DNA from: Akkermansia muciniphila | GTDB taxonomy: Bacteria > Verrucomicrobiota > Verrucomicrobiia > Verrucomicrobiales > Akkermansiaceae | DNA: 55,374 nucleotides | Assembly: GCA_945860285.1 (NCBI GenBank) | Contig: CAMAQB010000010.1 | Span: 1-55,374 of the forward strand | Direction of reading: 5' to 3' | Notes under the pieces: model-generated | The model's input: the letters and a program-made list of their open reading frames with translations, nothing else | Databases searched by the model: none | Told to the model about the DNA's origin: nothing | Program-made: the position numbers and the translations under genes | Shown here: positions 55,324-55,374 of the stretch, piece after piece | Numbering within the stretch: the stretch's first letter is position 1 | Layout of the letters: every line of letters begins with the position of its first letter

Positions 55324-55374
55324 TGCAATTTTTGATTTGACCCAGTCTCGGTTCTTTAGTAGATCGAATGAAGT

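Overview
The window looks like a piece of a Verrucomicrobiota (PVC superphylum) chromosome. The support is a PSCyt1/DUF1549/DUF1553 gene followed by a DUF1501 gene, an ECF sigma factor followed by an anti-sigma/vWA fusion, a secreted protein with the Asp/Asn-rich C-terminal block common in this phylum, a double-length UvrA, and a NE0113-family CRISPR protein. No rRNA or tRNA gene was seen. Family names come from reading motifs by eye; no database search was run.

Left end (1-6.4 kb, all minus strand): the adaptation end of a CRISPR locus with a cyclic-oligoadenylate signalling cassette. In transcription order it reads: a DEDDy-type exonuclease gene, a palindrome, a CARF-adenosine deaminase gene of the Cad1 type, a Card1/Can2-like CARF nuclease gene, a NE0113/SSO2081-like ring-nuclease gene, cas1, cas2, an AT-rich leader, and a probable first CRISPR repeat running off the left edge. 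The three CARF-type genes overlap by 4 nt each. No cas10 or other type III effector-complex gene is in the window. If one lies beyond the left edge, the cassette would have two cOA-triggered effectors (ATP/adenosine deamination and nucleic-acid cleavage) and one or two cOA-degrading domains. This is the most interesting system here.

Middle (6.4-32.7 kb): mostly ordinary chromosome. It holds the PSCyt1/DUF1501 pair, a TetR regulator, a CAP-domain protein and uronate isomerase, two secreted TPR-type proteins, arabinose-5-phosphate isomerase, a CLC antiporter, a P1B-4-like metal ATPase, a coiled-coil protein with acetyl-CoA synthetase, a membrane protein-recR-methyltransferase operon, a Nudix protein, a YlbF-like protein with a Cys-rich tail next to a dCMP-deaminase-like protein, and a 985-residue duplicated secreted protein.

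Scar region (32.7-35.1 kb): a decayed FAD-oxidoreductase fragment, a short ExbB/MotA-like gene whose end runs into that fragment, a lipoprotein, and 426 bp with no gene.

Envelope regulon candidate (35.1-46.8 kb): ECF sigma factor, a membrane anti-sigma/YfbK-type vWA protein, a 2277-residue membrane protein made of repeated beta-rich units, and a single-pass basic-N-terminus protein.

Right end (46.8-55.4 kb): a metal-type permease, purC with a PurS-like gene, and the 1841-residue tandem UvrA. Immediately after the uvrA stop are two tandem 251-bp MITE-like elements with 20-bp terminal inverted repeats. They are 10 bp apart, and a 10-bp direct repeat flanks the pair as a unit.
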